Below, piece after piece: positions 30,201 to 42,200 of a DNA stretch of 64,000 nucleotides. Positions within the stretch are counted from its first letter, which is position 1. Each line of letters begins with the position of its first letter. The notes under the pieces are model-generated. The model was not told the origin of the DNA and searched no databases. It saw nothing but the letters and a program-made list of their open reading frames with translations. The translations under genes were made by a program, and so were the position numbers. The stretch is from Tupaia tana (taxonomy: Eukaryota; Chordata; Mammalia; Scandentia; Tupaiidae): contig JAKSZU010000004.1 in NCBI GenBank assembly GCA_026018925.1, positions 112,007,489 through 112,071,488 of the forward strand. The letters are read 5' to 3'.

Positions 30201-33200
30201 TGCCCGTTGGTTTGGGGGGTAGAGACAGATAAGGTCTGATGGTGGGTAGGCGTGATGACTTGGTGAGTGGATGGAGTGACTGAGAAAGTAGAAAATGTGG
30301 GAACGAGAGTGGAAAGTGTGTTGTGCTGGCCAGATGGAGAAGGAAGGATGGTGGTGGTCTTGAAAGATGTCCCCAAGGGGGTTCTCGTTGTGTGAGTTGA
30401 AAAGACAGAAAGTGTGGATGGAGAGTATGTGGTGGAATGGATGTGGGGACTGCTGGGAATGGCTGAGCTGGTTTGGGCCACTGGGGTCCCAGTACTTCTA
30501 CTTGAAAGATTGGCAGTGATAGTGGTGGCAGATGCTGATGTGGATTTATCATTGGGTGTATGTGACGACACCAGGGACGTAGAGGTTCTGGTTGTGCTGA
30601 ATGGGCTGTGGGCATGGCTGGTCCCACTGGTGGTGCTTGTCAGCGGTGGAACTGAGTATGTGGGACCTGTGCCTTGGACTGAGGTGGTTGGGAGAATGAT
30701 GCCTGTTGGTGTGGGGGTGGAGGTGGAAAATGTCTCTTGGTGGGTAGGTGTGATGACACTGTGAGTGAATGGAGTGACTGAGGAGGTAGGATATGTAGGA
30801 ATAAGAGTAGAAAGTGTGGTGTGAGCTGCAGATGGAGATAGAGTGATGGTGGTGGTGGTCTTGAAGGATGTTCTCAAGGGGGTTCCAGTGGTGTGTGGTG
30901 TGGAGGAGACAGAAAGCGTGGGTGGCCAGGGTGCGGTGAAAGGAGTGTGGGGGCTGCTGGGGGTGGCAGAGGTGGTGTGCACCACTGGTGTACCAGTACC
31001 TCTACTAGTGGACTTGGGAGTGATGGTGGTAGCAGATGCAGTTGTGTGTTCATGGTGTGGGGGTTGTGACATGGAAGGTCTGGAGGTTTTGACTGTGCTG
31101 AATGGGCTGTGGGCATGGCTGGTCCAACTGGTGATGCTTGTCATTGGTGGGACCAAGTGTGTGCTACCTGTGCCTTGAACTGAGGAGGATGAAAGAATGA
31201 TGCTTGTAGGCTTGGGAGTGGAGGCAGAGAGGGTCTGCTGGTGGGTAGGTGTGATGACTCGGTTAGTGGATGGAGTGACTGAGGAGGTAGAATATGTGGG
31301 AATGAAAGTGGGAAGTGTGGTGTGAGGGCCAGATGGAGATGGAAGGATGGCGGTGGTCTGGAAGGAAGTCCCCGAGATAGGACCAGTTGTGTGAGGTATA
31401 ACTGAGACAGAAAATGTAGGTGAGGAGTGTGTGGTAAAAGAAGTGTGGGGACTATTGGGAGTGGTGTAACTAGTGTGCATCTCTGGGGTCCCAGTTTCTC
31501 TACTCGTGGACCTGGGAGTGATGGTGGTGGCAGATGCTGATGTAATTTTGTGGTGGGGTGTTTCAGGCCTTGTGGAAGCAGAGGTTTTCTCTGTGCTGAA
31601 TGGGCTTGGGGCATGGCTGGTCCCATGAGTGGAGACTGTCGGTGGTAGGACTGAGTGGGTGGGACCTGTGCCTTGGACTGATGTAGTTGGGAGAATAGTT
31701 CCCATTGGCTTGGAGGTGGAGGTGGATAAGGTCTGTTGGTGAGTCGGTGTGATGACTCGGTGAGTGGATGGACTGACTGAGGAGGTAGAAAATGTGGGAA
31801 TGAGAGTAGGAACTGTTGTGTGAGGGCCAGATGGAGATGGAAAGATGGTGGTGGTCTGGAAGGAAGTCCCCGAGATAGGACCAGTGGTATGAGGTGTGAC
31901 TGAGATAGAAAGCGTGGGTGAGGAGTATGTGGTAAAAGGAGTGTGGGGACTGCTGGAGGTGGCAGAACTAGTGTGTAACTCTGGCGTCCCAGTTTCTCTA
32001 CTTGTGGACTTGGGAGTGATGGTGGTGGCAGATGCTGATGTGGTTTTATGGAGGGTGGTTTGCGATACTGAGGAAATAGAGGTTTTAGCTGTGCTGAATG
32101 AGCTGTGAATTTGGGTGGTCTCCTTGGTAGTGCCCATGTGTGTTGGGGATGAGTCTGTGAGACCTGTGCCTTGGATTGATGTAGTTGGCAGAATGGTGCC
32201 TGTTGGCTTAGGGGTGGAGGTGGAAAAGATCTGTTGGTGGGTAGTTGTGAGGACTTGGTGAGAAGTGGGAGTGACAGAAGATGCAGAAAATGTGGGAACG
32301 AGAGTAGAAAGTGTAGTGTAAAGACCAGATGGAGATGGAAAGATGGAGGTGGTTTTGAGGGATGTCCCTGAGGGAGGACCAGTGGTGTGTGGTGTGGAAG
32401 AGATAGAAAGTGTGGATGGAGAATGTGTGGTGAAAGGGGTGTGGAGACTGCTGGGGGTGGCAGAGTTGGTGTGGGCCACTGGGGTCCCAGTTCCTCTACT
32501 TGTGGGATTGGGAGTGATGGTGGTAGCAGATGTGGCTGTGAATGTTTCTTGAGACGTTAATGACACTGTGGAAGTAGAGGTTTTGGCTGTGCTAAATAGG
32601 CTGTGGGTCTGGCTGGTCCCCTTTGTGGTGCCTGTGGGTTGTGGAGATGAGCGTGTGGGACTTGTACCTTGGGCTGAAGTAGTTGGAATAAAGGTGCCTG
32701 TTGGTTTGAGAGTGGGGCTGGAAAATGTCTGTTGGTGGGTAGATGTGATGACTCTTTCACTGGTGGGAGTGACCGAGGAAGTAGAAAATGTGGGAACAAG
32801 AATAGGAAGTGTGGTTAGAGGGCCAGATGGAGATAGAAGGATGGTAGTGGTCTTGAAGGATGTCCCTGAGGAGGTTCCAGTGGTGTGTGGCATGGCTGAG
32901 ACAGAAAGCGTGGATAAGTGTGTGGTGAAAGGGGTGTGGGGTTTCTGGGGGGTGGTGGAGCTTGTGTGCACCACTGGGGTTCCAGTTTCTGTACTAGTGG
33001 GCCTGGAAGTAATCGTGGTGGCAGATGCTGATGTGGTTTTGCTGTGGGGTGTTTCAGGCCCTGGGGAAGTAGAGGTTTTTCCTGTGCTGAATGGGCTAGG
33101 GGCATGGCTGGTCCCACTGGTGGTGCTCGTCAGCAGTGGAACTGAGTGTGTGGGACCTGTGCCTAGGACTGAGGTAGTTGGGAGATTGGTGCCTGTTGGC

Positions 33201-36200
33201 TTGGGCGTGGAGGCAGATAAGTTCTGTTGGTAGGTAGGTGTGATGACTCGGTGAGTGGATGGAGTGACTGAGGAGGTAGACAATGTGGGAACGAGAGTAG
33301 GAAGCGAGGTTTGTGGGCCAGAAGGAGATGGAAGAACAGTGCTGGTCAGGAAGGATGTCCTGGATGGGGGACTGGTGGTGTATGGTCTGGCTGATACAGT
33401 AAGTGTAGGTGAGGAGAGTGTGGTGAAAGGGGTGTGTGGACTGCTAGGGGTGGTAGAGGAGGTGTGTACACCTGGGGTCCCAGTTCCTCCACTTGCGGTC
33501 TTAGGAGTGATGGTAGAAGCAGATGCTGATGTGGATTTGTGGTAGGGTGTGTGTGACACTGGGGAAATAGAGGTTTTGGCTGTGCTGAATGGGTTGTTGG
33601 TAAAGCTAGTCCCTTTTGTGGTTTGTGTGTGTGGTGGAGACAAGTGTGTGGGACCTGTGCCTTGGTCAGAGGTTGTTGGAATTAAGGTGCCTGTAGGCTT
33701 GGGGGTGGATGCAGAGAAGGTTTGTTGTTGTGTAGGCGTGATGACTCGATGAGTAGACAGAGTGACCGAGGAGGTAGATAATGTGGGAACAAGAGTGGGA
33801 AGTGTGGTGTGTGGGCCAGATGGAGATGGAAATGTGGTGGTCTTGAAGGATGTCCCTGACAGGGGACTGGTTGATACAGAAAAAGTGGGTGAAGAGGGTG
33901 TGGTGAAGGAGGTGCGTGGACTGCTAGGGGTAGTATAGATGGTGTGTACACCTGGAGTCCCAGTTCCACCACTTGTGGTCTTGGGAATGATGGTAGAAGC
34001 AGATGCGGATGTGGATTTGTGGTGGGGTGTGTGTGACACTGTGAAAGTAGAGGTTTTGACTGTGCTGAATGGACTGTGAGTACGGCTGGTACCTTTTGTG
34101 GTACTTGTGTGTGGTGGGACTGAAAATGTGGGACCTGTGCTTTGGACTAAGGAGGTTGGGAGAATGGTGCCTGGTGACTTGGGTGTTGAGGCAGAAAAGG
34201 TCTGTTGGTGGGTAGGTGTGACAACTTGGTGAGTGGATGGAGTGACAGAAGTAGACAATGTGGGGACAAGAGTGGGAAATGAGGTTTGTAGGTCTGAAGG
34301 AGATGGAGAAATGCTGGTGGTCAGGGAAGATGTCCCAGATGGGGAACTGGTGGGGTGTGGTGTGGTTGCTATAGAAAGTGTAGGCAAGGAGACTGTGGTG
34401 AAACGGGTGTGTGGACTGCTAGGGGTAGTAGAAGAGCTGTGTGCACCTGAGGTCTCAGTTCCTCCACTTGTCTTGGGAGTGATGGTGGAAACAGATGTTG
34501 CTGTGGATTTTTGGTGGGATGTGTGGGACACCATGGAAGTAGAGATTATGGCTGTGCTGAATGGGTTGTGAGTCTGACTGGTCCCTGTTGTGGTGCCTGT
34601 TTGTGGTGGGACTGAATGTATCGGACCTGTGCCTTGGAGTGAGGTGGTTGGGAGAATGGTGCCTGTTGGCTTGGGTGTTGAGGCAGAAAAGGTCTGTTGG
34701 TGGGTAGGTGTGATGACTTGGTGAGTGGATGGAGTGACCGAGGAAGTAGAAAATGTGGGAATGAGAGTAGTAAGTGTGGTTAGAGGACCAGATGGAGATG
34801 GAAGGATGGTGGTAGTCCTAAAAGATGTCCCTGAGGTGGTTCCAGTGGTTTCTGGCATGGAAGAGATAGAAAGCGTGGATGGCAAGTGTGTGGTGAAATA
34901 GGTGTGGGAACTACCAGGGGTGGAGGAACTGGCATGTGCCACTGGGGTACCAGTACCTGTACTAGTGGACGTGGGAGTGCCACTGGTGGCGGACACAGTT
35001 GTGGATACATGGGTTGTTGTTTGTGACACCAAAGATGTGGAGGTTTTGGCTGTGCTGAATGGGCTGTGGGCATGGCTGGTCCCACCTGTGGTGCTAATGA
35101 CAGGTGGGACTGAGTGTGTGGGACCTGTCCCTTGGACTGAGGTGGTTGGGAGAATGATGCTTGTAGGCTTTGGGGTGGAGGAAGAGAAAGTCTGCTGGTG
35201 GGTAGGTGTGATGACTCGGTGAGTGGATGGAGTGACCGAGGAGGTAGAAAATGTAGGAACAAGAGTAGAAAGTGTGGTGTGAGGGCCAGATGGAGATGGA
35301 TTGATGGAGGTGGTCTTGAAGGATGTTTCCGAGGGTGTACCAGTCGTATGTGGCGTTGCTGAGATAGACTGTGTGGTTGAGGAGTGTGTGGTGAAAGGTG
35401 TGTGGGGACTACTGGGGGTGTAGGAACTAGTGTGCACCACTGTAGTCCCAGTTTCTCTACTCGTGGACCTGGGAGTAATGGTGGTGGCAGATATTGATGT
35501 GGATGTGTGGTGGGTTGTTTTAGAGACTGGGAAAGTAGAGGTTCTGGTTGTGCTGAATGGGCTGGAGGCATGGCTAATGCCCCTGGTGGTGCTCATCAGC
35601 GGTGGAACTGAGTGTGTGGGACCTGTGCTCTGGACTGAGGTGGTTGGGAAAATGGACCCTGTGGGCTTGAGAGAGGAGGTGGATAAGGTCTGCTGGTGGG
35701 TAGGTGTGATGGCCCAGTGAGTGGTTGGAGTGACGGAGGATGTGGAAAACGTGGGACTGAGAGTGGGAAATGTGGTGTGAGGGCCAGATGGAGATGGAAG
35801 GATGGTGGTGGTCTTGAATGATGTTCTTGAGGGAGTTCCTGTGGTGTGTGGCGTGGGTAAGACAGATAGTGTGGATTGCTGGTGTGTGGTGAAAGGAGTG
35901 TGTGAACCTTTAGGGGTGGTAGAGGTGTATACACCTGGGGTCCCAGTACCCCTACTAGTGGGCTTGGGAGTGATGGTGGTGGCAGATGCAGTTGTGGATT
36001 CATGGTGTGTGTTTGACACTGAAGATGTGGAGGTTCTGAATGAGCTGTGGGCATGGCTGGTCCCACTGGTGGTGCTCGTCAGAAGTGGGGCTGAGTGTGT
36101 GGGACCTGTCCCTTGGACTGAGGTGGTTGAGAGAATGGTGCCCGTTGGCTTGTGGGTGGAGGAAGAGAAAGTCTGCTGGTTGGTCGGTGTGATGACTCGG

Positions 36201-39200
36201 TGAGTGGATGGCGTGACTGAGGAGGTAGAATATGTGGGAACAAGAGTTGGAAGTGTGGTGTGAGGGCCAGATGGAGATGGAAGGATGGAGGTGGTCCTGA
36301 ATGATGTCCCCGAGGGAGTTCCAGTGGTGTGTGCTGTGGAAAGCGTGGATGGTGAATATGTGGTGAAGGGGGTGTGTGGCCTGCTGGGGGTTTTGGAGCT
36401 GGTTTGGGCCACTGGGGTCCCAGTTCCTCTAATCGTGGTTTTGGGAGTGATGGTGGAAGCAGATGCTGATGTGGATTTATGGTGGGGTGTGTGTGAAACT
36501 GGGGAAGCAGAGGTCTTAGCTGTGCTGAATGGGCTTTGGTTCTGGCTGGTCCCCTTTGTTGTGCCTGTGTGTGGAGGGGATGAGAGAGTGTGACCTGTTC
36601 CTTGGATTGAGGTAGTCGGAATAAATGTGCCTGTTGGCTTGGGAGTCGAGGTAGAAATTGTGTGTTCTTGGGTAAGTGTGATGACTCGTTCAGTGGTGGG
36701 AGTGACTGAGGAGGTGGAATATGTAGGAACTAGAGTAGATATTGTGGTATGAGGGGCAGGTGGAGATGAGAGGATGGTGGTGGTCTTGAAGGATGTTCTT
36801 GAGGGGGTTCCAGTGCTGTGTGGTGTGGAAGAGACAGAAAGCATGGGTGGCGAGTATGTGGTGAAAGGGGTGTGGGGGCTGTTGGGAGTGGTGGAACTGG
36901 TGTGTGCCATTGGGGTCCTAGTACCCCTACTAGTGGACATGGTAGTGATGGTGGCAGATGCAGTTGTGGATTCATGGTGTGTGTTTGACACTGAAGATGT
37001 GGAGGTTCTGGCTGTGCTGAATGAGCTGTGGGCATGACTGGTCCCACCTGTGGTGCTTGTCAGAGGTGGGACTGAGTGTGTGGGACCTGTCCCTTGGACT
37101 GTGGTGGTTGGGAGAATGGTGCCCGTTGGCTTGTGGGTGGAGGAAGAGAAAGTCTGCTGGTTGGTCGGTGTGATGACTCGGTGAGTGGATGGAGTGACCG
37201 AGGAGGTAGAATATGTGGGAACAAGAGTTGGAAGTGTGGTGTGAGGGCCAGATGGAGATGGAAGGATGGTGGTGGTCTGGAAGGGTGCCCCTGTGTGGGG
37301 ACCTGTGGTGTGAGTCATGGCTGAGACAGAAAGTGTGGTTGAAGAGTGTGTGGTGAAAGGAGTGTGGGGGCTGCCTGTGGTGGCGGAGCTGGTGTGCGCT
37401 ACTGGGGTCCCTGTTTCTGTATTTGTGGACCTAGGAGTGATGGTGGTGAATGCTGATGTGGATTTGTAGTGGGGTGTTTCAGACCCTGTGGATGTAGATG
37501 TTCTGGCTGTGCTCAATGGGCTGGTGGAATGACTGGTCCCCCTGGTGGTGCTTGTCAGTGGTGGAACTGAGTATGTGGGTCCTGTTTCTTGAAGAGAAGT
37601 GGTTAGGAGAATAGAGTCTGTGGGCTTTAGAGTAGAGGTGGATAAGGTCTGATGTCGGGTAGGGGTGCTGACTTGGTGAGTGGATGGAGTGACCAAGGAT
37701 GTAGAAAATGTGGGAACAAGAGTTGGAAGTGTGGTGGGCAGGGCAGATGGAGATGGGAGGATGGAGGTGGTCTTAAATGATGTCCCTGAGGGGGCTCCAG
37801 TGGTGTGTGGCGTGGAAGAGATAGAAAGTGTGGATGGTGAATATGTGGTGAAGAGGGTGTGTGGCCTGCTGGGAGTTTCGGAGCTGGTTTGGGCCACTGG
37901 GGTCCCAGTACCTCCACTTGTGGTTTTGGGAGTGATGACAGAAGTAGGTGCTGATGTGGATTTGTGGTGGGGTGTGTGCGACACTGGGGAAGTGGAGGTT
38001 TTGGCTGTACTGGTCCCCTTTGTTGTGCCTGTGTTTGGAGGGGATGAGAGAGGGGCACTTGTTCCTTGGATTGAAGTAGTTGGAATAAAAGTGCCTATTG
38101 ACTTGAAAGTGGAGGCAGAAATTGTGTGTTCTTGGGTAGGCGTGATGACTCGTTCAGTGGTGGGAGTGACTGAGGAGGTGGAATATGTAGGAACTAGAGT
38201 AGATATTGTGGTATGAGGGGCAGGTGGAGATGAGAGGATGGTGGTGGTCTTGAAGGATGTTCTTGAGGGGGTTCCAGTGCTGTGTGGTGTGGAAGATACA
38301 GAAAGCGTGGATGGCAAGTGTGTGGTGAAAGGGTTGTTGGGACTGTTTGGGGTGACAGAGCTTGTGTCCACCTGTGGAGTTCCAGTACCCCTACTAGTGG
38401 TCTTGGGAGTGCCACTGGTGGCGGACACAGTTGTGGATACATGGGTTGTTGTTTGTGACACCAAAGATGTGGAGGTTTTGGCTGTGCTGAATGGGCTGTG
38501 GGCATGGCTGGTCCCACCTGTGGTGCTAATGACAGGTGGGACTGAGTGTGTGGGACCTGTCCCTTGGACTGAGGTGGTTGGGAGAATGATGCTTGTAGGC
38601 TTTGGGGTGGAGGAAGAGAAAGTCTGCTGGTGGGTAGGTGTGATGACTCGGTGAGTGGATGGAGTGACCGAGGAGGTAGAAAATGTAGGAACAAGAGTAG
38701 AAAGTGTGGTGTGAGGGCCAGATGGAGATGGATTGATGGAGGTGGTCTTGAAGGATGTTTCCGAGGGTGTACCAGTCGTATGTGGCGTTGCTGAGATAGA
38801 CTGTGTGGTTGAGGAGTGTGTGGTGAAAGGTGTGTGGGGACTACTGGGGGTGTAGGAACTAGTGTGCACCACTGTAGTCCCAGTTTCTCTACTCGTGGAC
38901 CTGGGAGTAATGGTGGTGGCAGATATTGATGTGGATGTGTGGTGGGTTGTTTTAGAGACTGGGAAAGTAGAGGTTCTGGTTGTGCTGAATGGGCTGGAGG
39001 CATGGCTAATGCCCCTGGTGGTGCTCATCAGCGGTGGAACTGAGTGTGTGGGACCTGTGCTCTGGACTGAGGTGGTTGGGAAAATGGACCCTGTGGGCTT
39101 GAGAGAGGAGGTGGATAAGGTCTGCTGGTGGGTAGGTGTGATGGCCCAGTGAGTGGTTGGAGTGACGGAGGATGTGGAAAACGTGGGACTGAGAGTGGGA

Positions 39201-42200
39201 AATGTGGTGTGAGGGCCAGATGGAGATGGAAGGATGGTGGTGGTCTTGAATGATGTTCTTGAGGGAGTTCCTGTGGTGTGTGGCGTGGGTAAGACAGATA
39301 GTGTGGATTGCTGGTGTGTGGTGAAAGGAGTGTGTGAACCTTTAGGGGTGGTAGAGGTGTATACACCTGGGGTCCCAGTACCCCTACTAGTGGGCTTGGG
39401 AGTGATGGTGGTGGCAGATGCAGTTGTGGATTCATGGTGTGTGTTTGACACTGAAGATGTGGAGGTTCTGAATGAGCTGTGGGCATGGCTGGTCCCACTG
39501 GTGGTGCTCGTCAGAAGTGGGGCTGAGTGTGTGGGACCTGTCCCTTGGACTGAGGTGGTTGAGAGAATGGTGCCCGTTGGCTTGTGGGTGGAGGAAGAGA
39601 AAGTCTGCTGGTTGGTCGGTGTGATGACTCGGTGAGTGGATGGCGTGACTGAGGAGGTAGAATATGTGGGAACAAGAGTTGGAAGTGTGGTGTGAGGGCC
39701 AGATGGAGATGGAAGGATGGAGGTGGTCCTGAATGATGTCCCCGAGGGAGTTCCAGTGGTGTGTGCTGTGGAAAGCGTGGATGGTGAATATGTGGTGAAG
39801 GGGGTGTGTGGCCTGCTGGGGGTTTCGGAGCTGGTTTGGGCCACTGGGGTCCCAGTTCCTCTAATCGTGGTTTTGGGAGTGATGGTGGAAGCAGATGCTG
39901 ATGTAGATTTATGGTGGGGTGTGTGTGAAACTGGGGAAGCAGAGGTCTTAGCTGTGCTGAATGGGCTTTGGTTCTGGCTGGTCCCCTTTGTTGTGCCTGT
40001 GTGTGGAGGGGATGAGAGAGTGTGACCTGTTCCTTGGATTGAGGTAGTCGGAATAAATGTGCCTGTTGGCTTGGGAGTCGAGGTAGAAATTGTGTGTTCT
40101 TGGGTAAGTGTGATGACTCGTTCAGTGGTGGGAGTGACTGAGGAGGTGGAATATGTAGGAACTAGAGTAGATATTGTGGTATGAGGGGCAGGTGGAGATG
40201 AGAGGATGGTGGTGGTCTTGAAGGATGTTCTTGAGGGGGTTCCAGTGCTGTGTGGTGTGGAAGAGACAGAAAGCATGGGTGGCGAGTATGTGGTGAAAGG
40301 GGTGTGGGGGCTGTTGGGAGTGGTGGAACTGGTGTGTGCCATTGGGGTCCCAGTACCCCTACTAGTGGACATGGTAGTGATGGTGGCAGATGCAGTTGTG
40401 GATTCATGGTGTGTGTTTGACACTGAAGATGTGGAGGTTCTGGCTGTGCTGAATGAGCTGTGGGCATGGCTGGTCCCACCTGTGGTGCTAATGACAGGTG
40501 GGACTGAGTGTGTGGGACCTGTCCCTTGGACTGAGGTGGTTGGGAGAATGATGCTTGTAGGCTTTGGGGTGGAGGAAGAGAAAGTCTGCTGGTGGGTAGG
40601 TGTGATGACTCGGTGAGTGGATGGAGTGACCGAGGAGGTAGAAAATGTAGGAACAAGAGTAGAAAGTGTGGTGTGAGGGCCAGATGGAGATGGATTGATG
40701 GAGGTGGTCTTGAAGGATGTTTCCGAGGGTGTACCAGTCGTATGTGGCGTTGCTGAGATAGACTGTGTGGTTGAGGAGTGTGTGGTGAAAGGTGTGTGGG
40801 GACTACTGGGGGTGTAGGAACTAGTGTGCACCACTGTAGTCCCAGTTTCTCTACTCGTGGACCTGGGAGTAATGGTGGTGGCAGATATTGATGTGGATGT
40901 GTGGTGGGTTGTTTTAGAGACTGGGAAAGTAGAGGTTCTGGTTGTGCTGAATGGGCTGGAGGCATGGCTAATGCCCCTGGTGGTGCTCATCAGCGGTGGA
41001 ACTGAGTGTGTGGGACCTGTGCTCTGGACTGAGGTGGTTGGGAAAATGGACCCTGTGGGCTTGAGAGAGGAGGTGGATAAGGTCTGCTGGTGGGTAGGTG
41101 TGATGGCCCAGTGAGTGGTTGGAGTGACGGAGGATGTGGAAAACGTGGGACTGAGAGTGGGAAATGTGGTGTGAGGGCCAGATGGAGATGGAAGGATGGT
41201 GGTGGTCTTGAATGATGTTCTTGAGGGAGTTCCTGTGGTGTGTGGCGTGGGTAAGACAGATAGTGTGGATTGCTGGTGTGTGGTGAAAGGAGTGTGTGAA
41301 CCTTTAGGGGTGGTAGAGGTGTATACACCTGGGGTCCCAGTACCCCTACTAGTGGGCTTGGGAGTGATGGTGGTGGCAGATGCAGTTGTGGATTCATGGT
41401 GTGTGTTTGACACTGAAGATGTGGAGGTTCTGAATGAGCTGTGGGCATGGCTGGTCCCACTGGTGGTGCTCGTCAGAAGTGGGGCTGAGTGTGTGGGACC
41501 TGTCCCTTGGACTGAGGTGGTTGAGAGAATGGTGCCCGTTGGCTTGTGGGTGGAGGAAGAGAAAGTCTGCTGGTTGGTCGGTGTGATGACTCGGTGAGTG
41601 GATGGCGTGACTGAGGAGGTAGAATATGTGGGAACAAGAGTTGGAAGTGTGGTGTGAGGGCCAGATGGAGATGGAAGGATGGAGGTGGTCCTGAATGATG
41701 TCCCCGAGGGAGTTCCAGTGGTGTGTGCTGTGGAAAGCGTGGATGGTGAATATGTGGTGAAGGGGGTGTGTGGCCTGCTGGGGGTTTTGGAGCTGGTTTG
41801 GGCCACTGGGGTCCCAGTTCCTCTAATCGTGGTTTTGGGAGTGATGGTGGAAGCAGATGCTGATGTGGATTTATGGTGGGGTGTGTGTGAAACTGGGGAA
41901 GCAGAGGTCTTAGCTGTGCTGAATGGGCTTTGGTTCTGGCTGGTCCCCTTTGTTGTGCCTGTGTGTGGAGGGGATGAGAGAGTGTGACCTGTTCCTTGGA
42001 TTGAGGTAGTCGGAATAAATGTGCCTGTTGGCTTGGGAGTCGAGGTAGAAATTGTGTGTTCTTGGGTAAGTGTGATGACTCGTTCAGTGGTGGGAGTGAC
42101 TGAGGAGGTGGAATATGTAGGAACTAGAGTAGATATTGTGGTATGAGGGGCAGGTGGAGATGAGAGGATGGTGGTGGTCTTGAAGGATGTTCTTGAGGGG

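Noticed and set aside
34780-40965. Minus-strand Pro/His/Leu-rich frames such as the three copies near 35571, 39003 and 40965
   Set aside because: They are an alternate frame of the same repeats; the Thr/Ser/Pro frame is continuous over 13 kb and fits MUC6.
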